Notes under the pieces: model-generated | What the model saw: only the letters and a program-made list of their open reading frames with translations | Databases searched by the model: none | What the model was told of the DNA's origin: nothing | Program-made: the position numbers and the translations under genes | Assembly (NCBI RefSeq): GCF_044763875.1 | Contig: NZ_JBIWGZ010000002.1 | Coordinates: 186,001-250,000, forward strand | DNA from: Rummeliibacillus sp044763875 | GTDB taxonomy: Bacteria > Bacillota > Bacilli > Bacillales_A > Planococcaceae | Direction: 5' to 3' | DNA length: 64,000 nucleotides | Part shown: one piece after another, positions 53,431 through 63,145 of the stretch | How the letters are laid out: every line of letters starts with the position of its first letter | How positions within the stretch are numbered: the first letter of the stretch is position 1

Positions 53431-56400
53431 CTAGAAGAGAGACAGTTGGTTCGCATCTGGTAACCCTTCTAAGCATCCTAATTTGTCCATATACTCAATT
53501 AATGATTTTGAAACGCGCCCTCGAATTTGCAAATCCTCTTTAGAAAGGAATTCACCTTCTTCCCTGGCCTTTTCAATAGCGTATGCTACGTTATTTCCTA
53601 GTCCTGGAATTGCATTGAATGGTGGAATTAAACTTTCCCCATCAATAACAAATTCTGTTGCCTTTGAACGATATAAATCAACCTTTTGGAATGACATGCC
53701 ACGTTCACACATTTCAAGTGCTAATTCCAACACAGTTAATAAGTTTTTTTCTTTTGTCGATGCTTCTAAACCTTTTGCATCAATCTCATCAATATGTGCA
53801 CGAATCATTTGTGAACCGTTCACCATTGCGATTAAATCGAAATCATCAGCACGTACAGTAAAGTATGCACAGTAATAAACAATTGGGAAATGTACTTTAA
53901 AGTATGCTATACGAACAGCCATTAATACATATGCAGCTGCATGTGCTTTAGGGAACATATATTTAATCTTTTTACAAGAATCGATGTACCATTCAGGAAC
54001 ACTTTCTTTTCGCATTGCTGCTTCCATATCCTCAGTAAGCCCTTTCCCTTTACGTACATGCTCCATAATTTTAAATGCTAATGATGGTTCGAGACCTTGG
54101 TAAATTAAATAAACCATAATATCATCACGACAACCAATAACCTCAGATAATACACAAGTGCCGTTTTCGATTAATTCACTAGCATTTCCTAACCATACAT
54201 CGGTACCATGTGATAAACCTGAAATTTGGACAAGTTCTGAGAAAGTAGATGGTTTTGTTTCTTCCAACATTTGACGCACAAATCTAGTTCCAAATTCCGG
54301 TATTCCTAATGTACCTGTTTTACAATTGATTTGTTCAGCAGTTACACCTAGAGATTCTGGTCCTGTGAAGATTTTCATAACTTCAGGATCATCGGTCGGA
54401 ATCGTTTTTGGATCAATTCCTGTTAAATCAAGAAGCATACGAATAACCGTCGGGTCATCGTGTCCAAGAATATCAAGTTTTAACACGTTATCATGGATGG
54501 AGTGGAAATCAAAGTGTGTTGTTTTCCACTCTGCATCCTGTGCGTCAGCTGGAAATTGGAATGGTGAGAAATCGTATATATCCATATAATCTGGTACTAC
54601 AATAATACCACCCGGGTGCTGACCTGTTGTTCGTTTTACACCCGTACATCCTTGTACGAGACGGTCAATTTCTGCGCCACGCATATTTATATTATGGTCT
54701 GTTGCATATCCTTTTACATATCCGTAAGCAGTTTTTTCTGCAACTGTACCAATTGTACCTGCACGATATGCATAATCTTCACCAAACAATACTTTCGTAT
54801 AGTTATGCGCACGCGGTTGATAACTACCACTGAAGTTTAAATCGATATCGGGAACTTTATCCCCTTTAAAACCTAGGAATGTTTCGAAAGGAATATCATG
54901 TCCATCTTTTTTGTAGTGTGTACCGCATTCAGGACAATCTTTGTTTGGTAAGTCATACCCAGAACCAACAGAACCATCATTGAAGAATTCTACATGCTGG
55001 CAATTTGGGCAAATATAGTGAGGTGGTAATGCATTAACTTCTGTAATCTCCATCATTGTCGCAACAAACGATGATCCTACTGAACCACGAGAACCTACTA
55101 AATAACCATCACTTAATGATTTTTTTACAAGCTTATGTGATATAAGGTAAATAACAGAGAATCCATGGCCAATAATAGAGCCCAATTCTTTTTCAAGACG
55201 CGCCTCTACTATTTCAGGAAGGTTTGGTCCATAAATTTTATGCGCCATATTATAACTCATTTCACGAACTGTTTCTTCCGCTCCTTCAATACGAGGTGTG
55301 TACAATTTATCTTTTACTGGTACAACATCCCCGATCGTTTCTGCTATTTTTTGTGAGTTCGTCACAACAATCTCTTTCGCTATATCTTCCCCTAAAAACG
55401 CAAAATCTTGCAACATTTCATCTGTTGTTCTTAAATGGACTTTTGGCAATTCATAACGATTTAAAGGATTTGCGCCACCCTGAGAACGTATTAGGATTTT
55501 ACGGAAAACCGCATCATTTTCACTTAAATAATGAACATTTCCAGTTGCTACAACAGGTTTATCTAATTTTTTCCCGATTTTCACAACTTTACGAATTATA
55601 TCTTCTAGATTCCATTCATCGCGAATTAATTCAGCTTCAATTAAAGGTGCATAAACAGCTTTGGGATGTACTTCTAAATAATCATAGAATTTTGCTACTT
55701 CCATCGCTTCATCCATCGATTTTTGCATAACTGCTGTAAAGAATTCACCTTTATCACATGCTGTACCCACTATTAGTCCTTGGCGATATTTTTGTAATGA
55801 TGAACGTTTAATTCGTGGTACTCGATAGAATGTTTTAACATGTGATTCACTCACAAGTTTAAACAGATTTTTTAGTCCATCATTATCAACAGCTAAAATC
55901 GTACAGTGTGTAGGACGTGCTCTTTTAAAAGCATCTCCTCCACCTATATGTTTGTTGAAGTCATCATGATATTTAATATCTTGTTCGTCGGCTTCTTTTA
56001 ATAAATGTAACAGTAGATAGCCTGTTGCTTCTGTATCGTAAATAGCACGGTGATGTTGTGTTAAATCAATACCGAATTTTTTACACAATGTATTTAATCG
56101 GTGGTTTTTCATTTCTGGATGTAAGAAACGTGCAAGCTCTAAAGTATCAATTACAGGATGATGGAAATCATCAATTCCTGCTTTTTTATAGGCTTCATAA
56201 AGGAAACCAATATCGAATGTTGCGTTATGTGCAACGACGATAGCATCTCCGATAAAGTCATGGAATTTTGCAATCATGTCGACCACTTCAGGTGCATCTC
56301 TGACCATATCATCGGTAATACTTGTTAATTCAATCGTTGTGGCAGACAACGGATGATGTGGGTTGGCAAAACTTTCGAATGTATCGATTACATCGCCATT

Positions 56401-57765
56401 CTTAATCTTTACTGCCGCAAGTTCAATAATCGTATCGTATGCCGCAGACAACCCTGTTGTTTCCACATCAAATACTACAAATGTATCATCTTCAAGTAAA
56501 CGATGTTGGTCATCATATGCGATTGGCACACCATCATTCACTAAGTTTGCTTCAATACCATAAATAATTTTAATCCCATATTTTTTACCTGCATTATAAG
56601 CATCAGGGAATGATTGTGCAATTGCATGATCGGTAATCGCAATTGCTGGATGACCCCATTTTGCTGCTTGACCTACAAGTGCATCTACTGAAGATACAGC
56701 ATCCATTTGGCTCATAGGTGTATGCAAATGTAATTCTACACGTTTTTCCCCTTCTGGTGCTTTATCCACTCTTAATGTTGGTTTAATTTCCATCATATCT
56801 TGAGCCATTACGATTAAATCACGTACGAATGTATCATTTTGAACCGAACCACGTACTTTTAGCCACATTCCTTTTTTAGCCATTTGCATAAGAGCTGCAT
56901 CCTCTTTATCGCGTGAGAACATCTTGACCAAAATAGAATCGGTGTAGTCGGTTAACTTAATTGTTAACAATGAACGGCCGCTTCGTAACTCTTTTACTTC
57001 CACATCAAAAACAAAGCCTTCAATTACTACACGTCGTTCTTCATCTTGGATTTGATGAATTTCCATCATAGGTTCATCTGGTTTTATTGCAATCCCCAAT
57101 TGGAAAGGTCTGTCGGCAACTTCAGCCAAATCAGGATTTTCTTGTTTTTCTTTTTCACGTTTTTGCATATCCATTACAGCTTTTTGTGCAAAAGCAGCTT
57201 CTTCTTTACGACGCTGTTCAAGAAACGCTTGTTGTTGTTCCGCTAAATCTTCCGTTGTTTCTTTTAATTGAAAATCAATCGCTATATAAGGGAAACCATA
57301 ATGCATATATGCCTTTGAAATGACCTCTGCATATTTACTTTTTAATGTCATCAATTGGAATTCTTGTTGACAATTGAGCATTAGCTTTTGTCCATTCCAT
57401 TCAGGGAATTGTTTTACTAACTCTTCTCTTAATGGTGGAGACATTTCATCAATTTCTTCGACAATCTTCAGCCAGTAATCTGAAATTATTTGTTGTGATA
57501 CCTGATGATTTTCTGCTTCTATATCAACGAAAACATTCGCAATCTGAGAGAACGCTGCTTCTAAGCGCATTTGAAAATCTTGATATACACGAAAAGGTAA
57601 TATATTTTGTAATTTCAATGAAAAGCGCCAAACACGGTCTGTTTTATGCACAGTCAAGCGTGTCATTTCAGCCGCTTCAAAAAATGGCATAAAGACGTCT
57701 TCTGTCATATTAATCTGTTGTAATAAGAGCTGGAATTTTAATTTTGAATCTTGTTCGTTTGCCAT
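53431..57765 (-). CDS. polC: DNA polymerase III alpha subunit, PolC type
   Basis: Replicative polymerase of low-GC Firmicutes with built-in proofreading. It has 1444 residues. Domain order: N-terminal region (1-220), OB fold (about 230-330), PHP domain split by the exonuclease (VELHLHTPMSQMDAV from 343), DEDD exonuclease (FVVFDVETTGL from 429; D433, E435; VAHNATFDIGFLYEAYKKAG later), then the polymerase with a zinc finger (ICPNCQHVEF ... CPECGTHYK) and the PDIDLNFSG catalytic motif. Ends with the clamp-binding QLSLF. AGGTGGG precedes the ATG. Confidence 0.97.
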   Translation of the reverse strand: MANEQDSKLKFQLLLQQINMTEDVFMPFFEAAEMTRLTVHKTDRVWRFSLKLQNILPFRVYQDFQMRLEAAFSQIANVFVDIEAENHQVSQQIISDYWLKIVEEIDEMSPPLREELVKQFPEWNGQKLMLNCQQEFQLMTLKSKYAEVISKAYMHYGFPYIAIDFQLKETTEDLAEQQQAFLEQRRKEEAAFAQKAVMDMQKREKEKQENPDLAEVADRPFQLGIAIKPDEPMMEIHQIQDEERRVVIEGFVFDVEVKELRSGRSLLTIKLTDYTDSILVKMFSRDKEDAALMQMAKKGMWLKVRGSVQNDTFVRDLIVMAQDMMEIKPTLRVDKAPEGEKRVELHLHTPMSQMDAVSSVDALVGQAAKWGHPAIAITDHAIAQSFPDAYNAGKKYGIKIIYGIEANLVNDGVPIAYDDQHRLLEDDTFVVFDVETTGLSAAYDTIIELAAVKIKNGDVIDTFESFANPHHPLSATTIELTSITDDMVRDAPEVVDMIAKFHDFIGDAIVVAHNATFDIGFLYEAYKKAGIDDFHHPVIDTLELARFLHPEMKNHRLNTLCKKFGIDLTQHHRAIYDTEATGYLLLHLLKEADEQDIKYHDDFNKHIGGGDAFKRARPTHCTILAVDNDGLKNLFKLVSESHVKTFYRVPRIKRSSLQKYRQGLIVGTACDKGEFFTAVMQKSMDEAMEVAKFYDYLEVHPKAVYAPLIEAELIRDEWNLEDIIRKVVKIGKKLDKPVVATGNVHYLSENDAVFRKILIRSQGGANPLNRYELPKVHLRTTDEMLQDFAFLGEDIAKEIVVTNSQKIAETIGDVVPVKDKLYTPRIEGAEETVREMSYNMAHKIYGPNLPEIVEARLEKELGSIIGHGFSVIYLISHKLVKKSLSDGYLVGSRGSVGSSFVATMMEITEVNALPPHYICPNCQHVEFFNDGSVGSGYDLPNKDCPECGTHYKKDGHDIPFETFLGFKGDKVPDIDLNFSGSYQPRAHNYTKVLFGEDYAYRAGTIGTVAEKTAYGYVKGYATDHNINMRGAEIDRLVQGCTGVKRTTGQHPGGIIVVPDYMDIYDFSPFQFPADAQDAEWKTTHFDFHSIHDNVLKLDILGHDDPTVIRMLLDLTGIDPKTIPTDDPEVMKIFTGPESLGVTAEQINCKTGTLGIPEFGTRFVRQMLEETKPSTFSELVQISGLSHGTDVWLGNASELIENGTCVLSEVIGCRDDIMVYLIYQGLEPSLAFKIMEHVRKGKGLTEDMEAAMRKESVPEWYIDSCKKIKYMFPKAHAAAYVLMAVRIAYFKVHFPIVYYCAYFTVRADDFDLIAMVNGSQMIRAHIDEIDAKGLEASTKEKNLLTVLELALEMCERGMSFQKVDLYRSKATEFVIDGESLIPPFNAIPGLGNNVAYAIEKAREEGEFLSKEDLQIRGRVSKSLIEYMDKLGCLEGLPDANQLSLF

Positions 57766-57846
57766 CTTCCCACCTACTTTCTGTCTTACATATATATGAA
57801 CAAACCGCTTCTTTTTCTGTTACAGGTAACTCTTTATGTTAACGAA

Positions 57847-57892
57847 ACGACGAACCGACGAGCCTCCTCTCAGGAGTCGCCGCCTTTCGCTC
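57847..57892 (-). repeat. Family A repeat remnant (solo arms)
   Basis: On the minus strand GAGCGAAAGGCGGCGACTCC followed directly by TGAGAGGAGGCTCGTC. The two outer modules of family A are present but the middle is missing, as if deleted. It lies between the proS terminator and the polC start. Confidence 0.6.
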
Positions 57893-57941
57893 TTGTAAGA
57901 TTCATTAAATAATCAACAATGTCATATAACAGAGCCTTAAA

Positions 57942-57971
57942 TAAAGAAAAGAAAGTACAAGTGTACTTTCT
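57942..57971 (-). terminator. Terminator of proS
   Basis: Near-perfect palindrome GAAAGTACA / TGTACTTTC with a 2-nt centre (effective loop larger), followed on the minus strand by TTTTCTTTATTT. Confidence 0.78.
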
Positions 57972-58000
57972 CTCCTAAAATGACCCTTAGCAATCGTTAA

Positions 58001-59707
58001 TTATTCAGCATTAAAGAAATTATTTAAGCGATCTACTAGCTCTTCTTTCGCCCATTCGAATGTTTCACCTGATTGACGGAATTTAACTTCAACAATACCT
58101 TCTGCAGCTTTTTTACCAACTGTTACTCGTACTGGTAAACCGATTAAATCTGCATCCGCAAATTTAACCCCTGCACGTTCTTTACGGTCATCATACAGCA
58201 CATCATAGCGGTATGATTGCAACAATTTGTAAAGGTCTTCAGTTAAGCCTTTTTGCGCTTCATCTTTTTCGTTTACTGAAATTAGGTGAATATCATACGG
58301 TGCAACTTGTTTAGGCCATACAAATCCGTAGCTATCTTGGAATTGCTCAGCAACAGCTGCCATTACACGAGAAACACCAATACCATAACAACCCATAATA
58401 AATGGTTGTGAACGGCCATTTTCATCTAAGAATGTTGCTTTCATGGAATCACTGTATTTTGTACCTAATTTAAAGACATGTCCAACTTCGATTCCTTCAG
58501 CAAATTTAATTGTACCTTTACCATCTGGTGTTGGATCACCAACTTGTACAAAACGTAAGTCTTCATAACGATCAATAGCAAAATCTCTACCTGGATTTAC
58601 ATTAATATAATGATAGCCATCTTCGTTGGCGCCACTTACACCATTACGGATTGATCTGATAGCATTATCTGCTATTACTTTCACATTCACCGGTAATTTT
58701 ACAGGTCCTAATGAACCTACATGGCAATTTAATAATTCAAAAATAGCATCTTCTTCTGCTAATTCAACAGATTCAGCATCTAATGCGTGTTTTAGTTTAA
58801 TATCATTAATTTCGTGATCACCACGAGCAAGCACTACAACTAATTCGTCATCTACATTAAATACTAATGTTTTGATACATTGTTCTGGTTTAACATTTAG
58901 GAACGTAGCTACGTCTTCAATTGATTTTTGATCTGGAGTTGCTACTTTTTCGAGATCCTTCATTTCTTCGCTTGAATGTGTATAGTCAACATTTACCTCA
59001 GCCATTTCAATATTAGCTGCGTAATCTGTTTCATCAGAATAAGCAATTGTATCTTCACCAATTTCAGATAACACCATGAATTCGTGTGTATCTGTACCAC
59101 CTATTGAGCCAGAATCGGCGATTACTGCACGGAATTTCAAGCCAAGACGAGTGAATATATTTGTATAAGCTTTAACCATATCCTGATATGTTTCATCTAA
59201 ACTTTCTTGGTTTGCATGGAAAGAATATGCATCTTTCATCACAAATTCACGACCACGTAGTAGACCGAAGCGTGGGCGTTTTTCATCTCGGAATTTAGTT
59301 TGAATTTGATATAAAGTTAAAGGCAATTTTTTATATGATTTAATTTCATCACGCACTAGTGAAGTAATGACTTCTTCATGAGTTGGACCAAGAGCAAACT
59401 GGCGATCATGACGGTCTTTTAAACGCATTAATTCAGGACCGTAAGCTTCCCAACGACCTGATTCTTGCCATAGTTCAACTTGTTGCAATGATGGCATTAA
59501 TAATTCCACAGCACCAGCAGCATCCATTTCTTCACGGACAATTTGTTCAATTTTTTGTAGTACTTTAATTCCTAATGGTAAGTATGAATAAACCCCACTT
59601 GTATTTTGGCGAATAAAACCAGCACGTAATAAGAGCTGATGAGACTTAACGTCTGCATCAGCAGGTATTTCGCGCAAAGTTGGGATAAATGTTTTGCTTT
59701 GTTTCAT
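58001..59707 (-). CDS. proS: Prolyl-tRNA synthetase
   Basis: Charges tRNA-Pro. It has 568 residues, the bacterial-type length with the editing insertion between motifs 2 and 3. I take the ATG at 59705-59707 as start, after GAGG. Contains YSYLPLGIKVLQKIEQIVRE, LLMPSLQQVELWQESGRW, FRDEKRPRFGLLRGREFVMK (motif 2) and FIMGCYGIGVSRVMAAVAEQ (motif 3), followed by the anticodon-binding domain. Downstream of rseP as in B. subtilis. Confidence 0.96.
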   Translation of the reverse strand: MKQSKTFIPTLREIPADADVKSHQLLLRAGFIRQNTSGVYSYLPLGIKVLQKIEQIVREEMDAAGAVELLMPSLQQVELWQESGRWEAYGPELMRLKDRHDRQFALGPTHEEVITSLVRDEIKSYKKLPLTLYQIQTKFRDEKRPRFGLLRGREFVMKDAYSFHANQESLDETYQDMVKAYTNIFTRLGLKFRAVIADSGSIGGTDTHEFMVLSEIGEDTIAYSDETDYAANIEMAEVNVDYTHSSEEMKDLEKVATPDQKSIEDVATFLNVKPEQCIKTLVFNVDDELVVVLARGDHEINDIKLKHALDAESVELAEEDAIFELLNCHVGSLGPVKLPVNVKVIADNAIRSIRNGVSGANEDGYHYINVNPGRDFAIDRYEDLRFVQVGDPTPDGKGTIKFAEGIEVGHVFKLGTKYSDSMKATFLDENGRSQPFIMGCYGIGVSRVMAAVAEQFQDSYGFVWPKQVAPYDIHLISVNEKDEAQKGLTEDLYKLLQSYRYDVLYDDRKERAGVKFADADLIGLPVRVTVGKKAAEGIVEVKFRQSGETFEWAKEELVDRLNNFFNAE

Positions 59708-59761
59708 CAAAAAAACCTCACTTTGAGCAATATTTAATTAGTTTAACTTTTTTTAGCATAT

Positions 59762-59878
59762 GTCTCCCACCTCTATTGGTGGTGAGTTAATTCATACTTT
59801 TTCTCTACTTTCAGCGGATGTCCAATACTCGCTAAAAGTAGTTAAGGCCTCTAAGACATAATTTCGCCGAGGCGTAAT
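59762..59878 (-). other. Three-hairpin non-coding element between rseP and proS
   Basis: In transcription order (minus strand): GCCTC / GAGGC (59847-59873), then a 12-bp stem CTACTTTTAGCG / CGCTGAAAGTAG with one G-U (59805-59841), then CCACC / GGTGG (59767-59782). There is no T-run directly after any of them and no open frame. It resembles neither a T-box (no TGG-bearing antiterminator consensus seen) nor family A or B repeats. Confidence 0.5.
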
Positions 59879-59883
59879 TGATT

Positions 59884-61143
59884 TTAAAAGAAGAACCGTT
59901 GTATATCATTCCAGGTTACTGCTATCATGAGAATCATTAATAGTACAATCCCCACGAAATGGACCATTCCTTCTTTTCGACGATCTACTGGTTTACCACG
60001 AACAGCTTCAAATCCGAAGAATAACAAACGACCCCCATCTAATGCTGGTAATGGTAGTAAGTTCATGATTCCTAAGTTAATACTTAATACAGCTGCCCAG
60101 TTCATAATGTTAACAAATCCGTATTTTGCAACTTCTTCAGTTGCTTTGTAAATACCAACTGGACCAGATAATGCATCAATCGAAAATCCTCCTGTAATTA
60201 ACGATCCGAGGATAGTAAAGATTTTAATAATCCAATGATAGGTCTCTGAAAAACCAAATGCAATTGCTTTCAATGGATTTTTTTCCACAGGACTTTGATA
60301 TTGCACACCAATTTGACCAATTGTTTGTCCTTCTATTGTCTTTTTAGTTGGTGTTACTTTGATGCTTTCATTTCCACTATTTCGTTTAAGATCTAATGTT
60401 AATTGATTTTCAGGATTATTTTGTATCGCATCTGATAATTGTTGCCAACTATCAATAGATTTGCCATTTATAGCTGTTACGACATCACCTTTTTCCAATC
60501 CTGCATTAGCAGCTGGGCTACCTTTTACAACTCCAGCAATTACTGGTTCATATGTCGGTACGCCTTGCATTAACGCAATAGCGATAAACACAACAATTGA
60601 AAGAATAAAGTTAAACAATGGGCCTGCAAAAATAGTCATTGCTCGTTTACCCACTGATTTTGAATTAAATTGACGGTCATATGGAGCAATAATAAGTTCA
60701 CTACCATTTTCTTCGATAACCGCATTGCGCGCTATATTGTAACGTACAAGTTTTTCATCTTCATCATAACCTTCAACCCATAAATCTTTTTGAAGATCTG
60801 CCTTTTCCACTTCAAGGAATAGCATGTCAGGCAATTGCTTGTTTTGGTTTAAAACGATTTTCGTTATTTCGTTTTGATCGTTCAACAGCATTCCAATTCG
60901 ATAACCTGGTTGAAGTTCAACCACATCTGCATCGTCTCCTGCCATACGGACATAACCACCCATTGGCAATAAGCGAATGGTATACAAGGTTTCGCCTTTA
61001 TTGATCCCTAATATCTTGGGACCAAAGCCAATTGCAAATTCACGCACTAATATACCAGAACGTTTTGCAAAGATGAAGTGACCTAGTTCATGGAAAAACA
61101 CGATGGAACCGAATACTACGATGAATGCAATGATTGATTGCAT
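59884..61143 (-). CDS. rseP: Site-2 intramembrane metalloprotease RseP/RasP
   Basis: Cleaves anti-sigma factors (RsiW) and other membrane peptides inside the membrane. It has 419 residues. Zinc motif HELGH (18-22) is in the first helix, with a PDZ domain at about 190-275 (VVKGSPAANAGLEKGDVVTA). The third zinc ligand is in NLLPLPALDGGRLLFF near 370. Four membrane segments. AAGGTGGG precedes the ATG. In a row with dxr, cdsA and uppS. Confidence 0.95.
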   Translation of the reverse strand: MQSIIAFIVVFGSIVFFHELGHFIFAKRSGILVREFAIGFGPKILGINKGETLYTIRLLPMGGYVRMAGDDADVVELQPGYRIGMLLNDQNEITKIVLNQNKQLPDMLFLEVEKADLQKDLWVEGYDEDEKLVRYNIARNAVIEENGSELIIAPYDRQFNSKSVGKRAMTIFAGPLFNFILSIVVFIAIALMQGVPTYEPVIAGVVKGSPAANAGLEKGDVVTAINGKSIDSWQQLSDAIQNNPENQLTLDLKRNSGNESIKVTPTKKTIEGQTIGQIGVQYQSPVEKNPLKAIAFGFSETYHWIIKIFTILGSLITGGFSIDALSGPVGIYKATEEVAKYGFVNIMNWAAVLSINLGIMNLLPLPALDGGRLLFFGFEAVRGKPVDRRKEGMVHFVGIVLLMILMIAVTWNDIQRFFF

Positions 61144-61185
61144 AGAATCCCACCTTTTTCAGCTTGTGTAAAATCACTACTATTG

Positions 61186-62331
61186 CTATTTTAGCATGCT
61201 TTGAACTGTTTTTCTCGTTTCTTTATCAACATGTAAAATAGTTTCTAAATCTGGATGTTGAATATTCATATGATCGTTCATCATTTTTTCGATAATGTCT
61301 TCAATTTCAAGGAATTTAATTTCCCCTTGCAAAAATGCAGCAACAGCAGCTTCGTTTGCGGCATTCATAACTGTTAAAATTGTACCACCCATTTTACCAG
61401 CTTGATATGCGAAATCTAAGCAACGGAAGCGGTTTAAATCTACATTTTCAAAATGCAATTGACCTATTTGTGCTAAATCTAATCTTTCAGCTGCCAGTCT
61501 TGGTAATCTCTCAGGATAGCTTAATGCATATTGAATTGGTGTACGCATATCTGGGGTACCTAGTTGAGCCATTATACTTGTATCATGATATTCAACCATT
61601 GAGTGAATAATGCTTTCTCGATGGATTAATACATCAATTTTATCATAGGGCATGTCATATAATACCGATGCTTCAATTACTTCTAAACCTTTGTTCATCA
61701 AGGTTGCTGAATCTATTGTAATTTTGGCTCCCATTGACCAATTGGGGTGATTTAATGCTTCTTTAATAGTTACATTTTCAAGCTCTTCACGTGTTTTGTC
61801 ACGGAAGCTACCACCTGAAGCGGTAAGAACTAAGCGTGAAATAGACTTACGATTTTCACCTTGCATTGATTGCCAAAGAGCTGAATGTTCACTATCTACT
61901 GGTAAAATTGGCGCACCATATTTTTTGGCTTCACTCATTACTAAGTGTCCAGCAGTCACAAGCGTTTCTTTATTGGCGATTGCAATTGCTTTCTTTTCGC
62001 GAATTGCTGCTAATGTTGCTTCAAGACCTATACTTCCTAATACTGCGTTTAATAAAACGTTTGCTTCTGAAAAAGTAGCTATATCTACTAATCCTTTTGT
62101 TCCATAAGTAAAGTCAATATGAGAAAACTCTTTAGAAAGAGTATGTGCATCTTTCTCTAATTGTACAGATACTAATTTGGGTTTAAACTCACGAATAATA
62201 TCTTTTGTTATTTCGATATTTTTACCTGCTGCAAATGCCACAATTTCAAATTCATCCGCATGTTCTCTTACAATATCTAATGTTTGCAAGCCAATGGAGC
62301 CAGTAGCTCCTAATAAGCTAATTGATTTCAT
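61186..62331 (-). CDS. dxr: 1-deoxy-D-xylulose-5-phosphate reductoisomerase
   Basis: Second step of the MEP isoprenoid pathway. It has 381 residues. NADPH motif GATGSIGLQTLD at 8-19, ANKETLVTAGHLVM from 119, metal ligands D146 and E148 in PVDSEHSALWQ. Later LTASGGSFRD and NHPNWSMGAKITIDSATLMN. AAGGGAG lies 8 nt before the ATG. Its product line feeds UppS, two genes upstream. Confidence 0.96.
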   Translation of the reverse strand: MKSISLLGATGSIGLQTLDIVREHADEFEIVAFAAGKNIEITKDIIREFKPKLVSVQLEKDAHTLSKEFSHIDFTYGTKGLVDIATFSEANVLLNAVLGSIGLEATLAAIREKKAIAIANKETLVTAGHLVMSEAKKYGAPILPVDSEHSALWQSMQGENRKSISRLVLTASGGSFRDKTREELENVTIKEALNHPNWSMGAKITIDSATLMNKGLEVIEASVLYDMPYDKIDVLIHRESIIHSMVEYHDTSIMAQLGTPDMRTPIQYALSYPERLPRLAAERLDLAQIGQLHFENVDLNRFRCLDFAYQAGKMGGTILTVMNAANEAAVAAFLQGEIKFLEIEDIIEKMMNDHMNIQHPDLETILHVDKETRKTVQSMLK

Positions 62332-62344
62332 TTAAAAGACTCCC

Positions 62345-63139
62345 TTATCCAATGAAGTGCAAGAAATAGAGCAATGGTAAAACGAATAATAGACTATCAA
62401 AACGATCTAATATCCCACCATGCCCGGGTAGTATTTTCCCAGAATCCTTCACACCATAATGACGTTTAATTGCTGATTCTACTAAATCACCTAATTGACC
62501 AAATATCGAAGCTACAATCGATACTATAATTAATGTTGCGTAAGATATATCTAATTTCGCGATTAATTGGAAAATTATCGCTGCAATAATAGCTACAATG
62601 ATTCCGCCGACAAAACCTTCAACTGTCTTATTTGGCGAAATCTCTGGCCATAGTTTATTTTTCCCAAGTTTTCTACCAATGAAGTATGCTCCTGAATCAG
62701 TAGTCCATACAATAACTAATGCATAAACAACAAATGCTAAACCTTCTGCTCGTGTTGTAATAAAGAAGTGGAATCCAATTCCAACATACATAGCACTTGC
62801 TAATAAAAAGCCTACATCATCAAACGTAAATTTGTTTTTTAGTAGTACTGTATAAATCAGCAATAATATTGCAATTATGAATAGATATTCAATCTTTGAA
62901 TAAGATGTTGCATTTTGGACTCGTTCACTCCAATCATCTGGCATTAATATAACAAACAATGCAAATAATGTGATGATTCCTGGTAGTGAGAATAACGAAA
63001 TTCCTCGCATTTTCAATATTTCATATAACCCTACTGCCGCCATTACGTATATCAAAATGGTAAATGGTAATTGACCATAGATGACGAATGGTATAAACAG
63101 TGCAGCGGCAATTAGCGCCGTAATAATACGCTGTTTCAA
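62345..63139 (-). CDS. cdsA: Phosphatidate cytidylyltransferase
   Basis: Makes CDP-diacylglycerol, the substrate of PgsA (also in this window). It has 264 residues, eight or so membrane helices and a TTG start. The C-terminal family signature is VKDSGKILPGHGGILDRFDS. Also SPNKTVEGFVGG. Separated from uppS by 6 bp, in one operon. Confidence 0.95.
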   Translation of the reverse strand: MKQRIITALIAAALFIPFVIYGQLPFTILIYVMAAVGLYEILKMRGISLFSLPGIITLFALFVILMPDDWSERVQNATSYSKIEYLFIIAILLLIYTVLLKNKFTFDDVGFLLASAMYVGIGFHFFITTRAEGLAFVVYALVIVWTTDSGAYFIGRKLGKNKLWPEISPNKTVEGFVGGIIVAIIAAIIFQLIAKLDISYATLIIVSIVASIFGQLGDLVESAIKRHYGVKDSGKILPGHGGILDRFDSLLFVLPLLYFLHFIG

Positions 63140-63145
63140 TCTTCC

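Noticed and set aside
53483..57692. Many open frames antisense to polC
   Set aside because: They mirror the codon structure of a certain gene on the opposite strand and lack ribosome sites and family motifs.
59711..59883. T-box riboswitch in front of proS
   Set aside because: The gap is only about 170 nt, and no conserved T-box antiterminator sequence or terminator/antiterminator pair was found.
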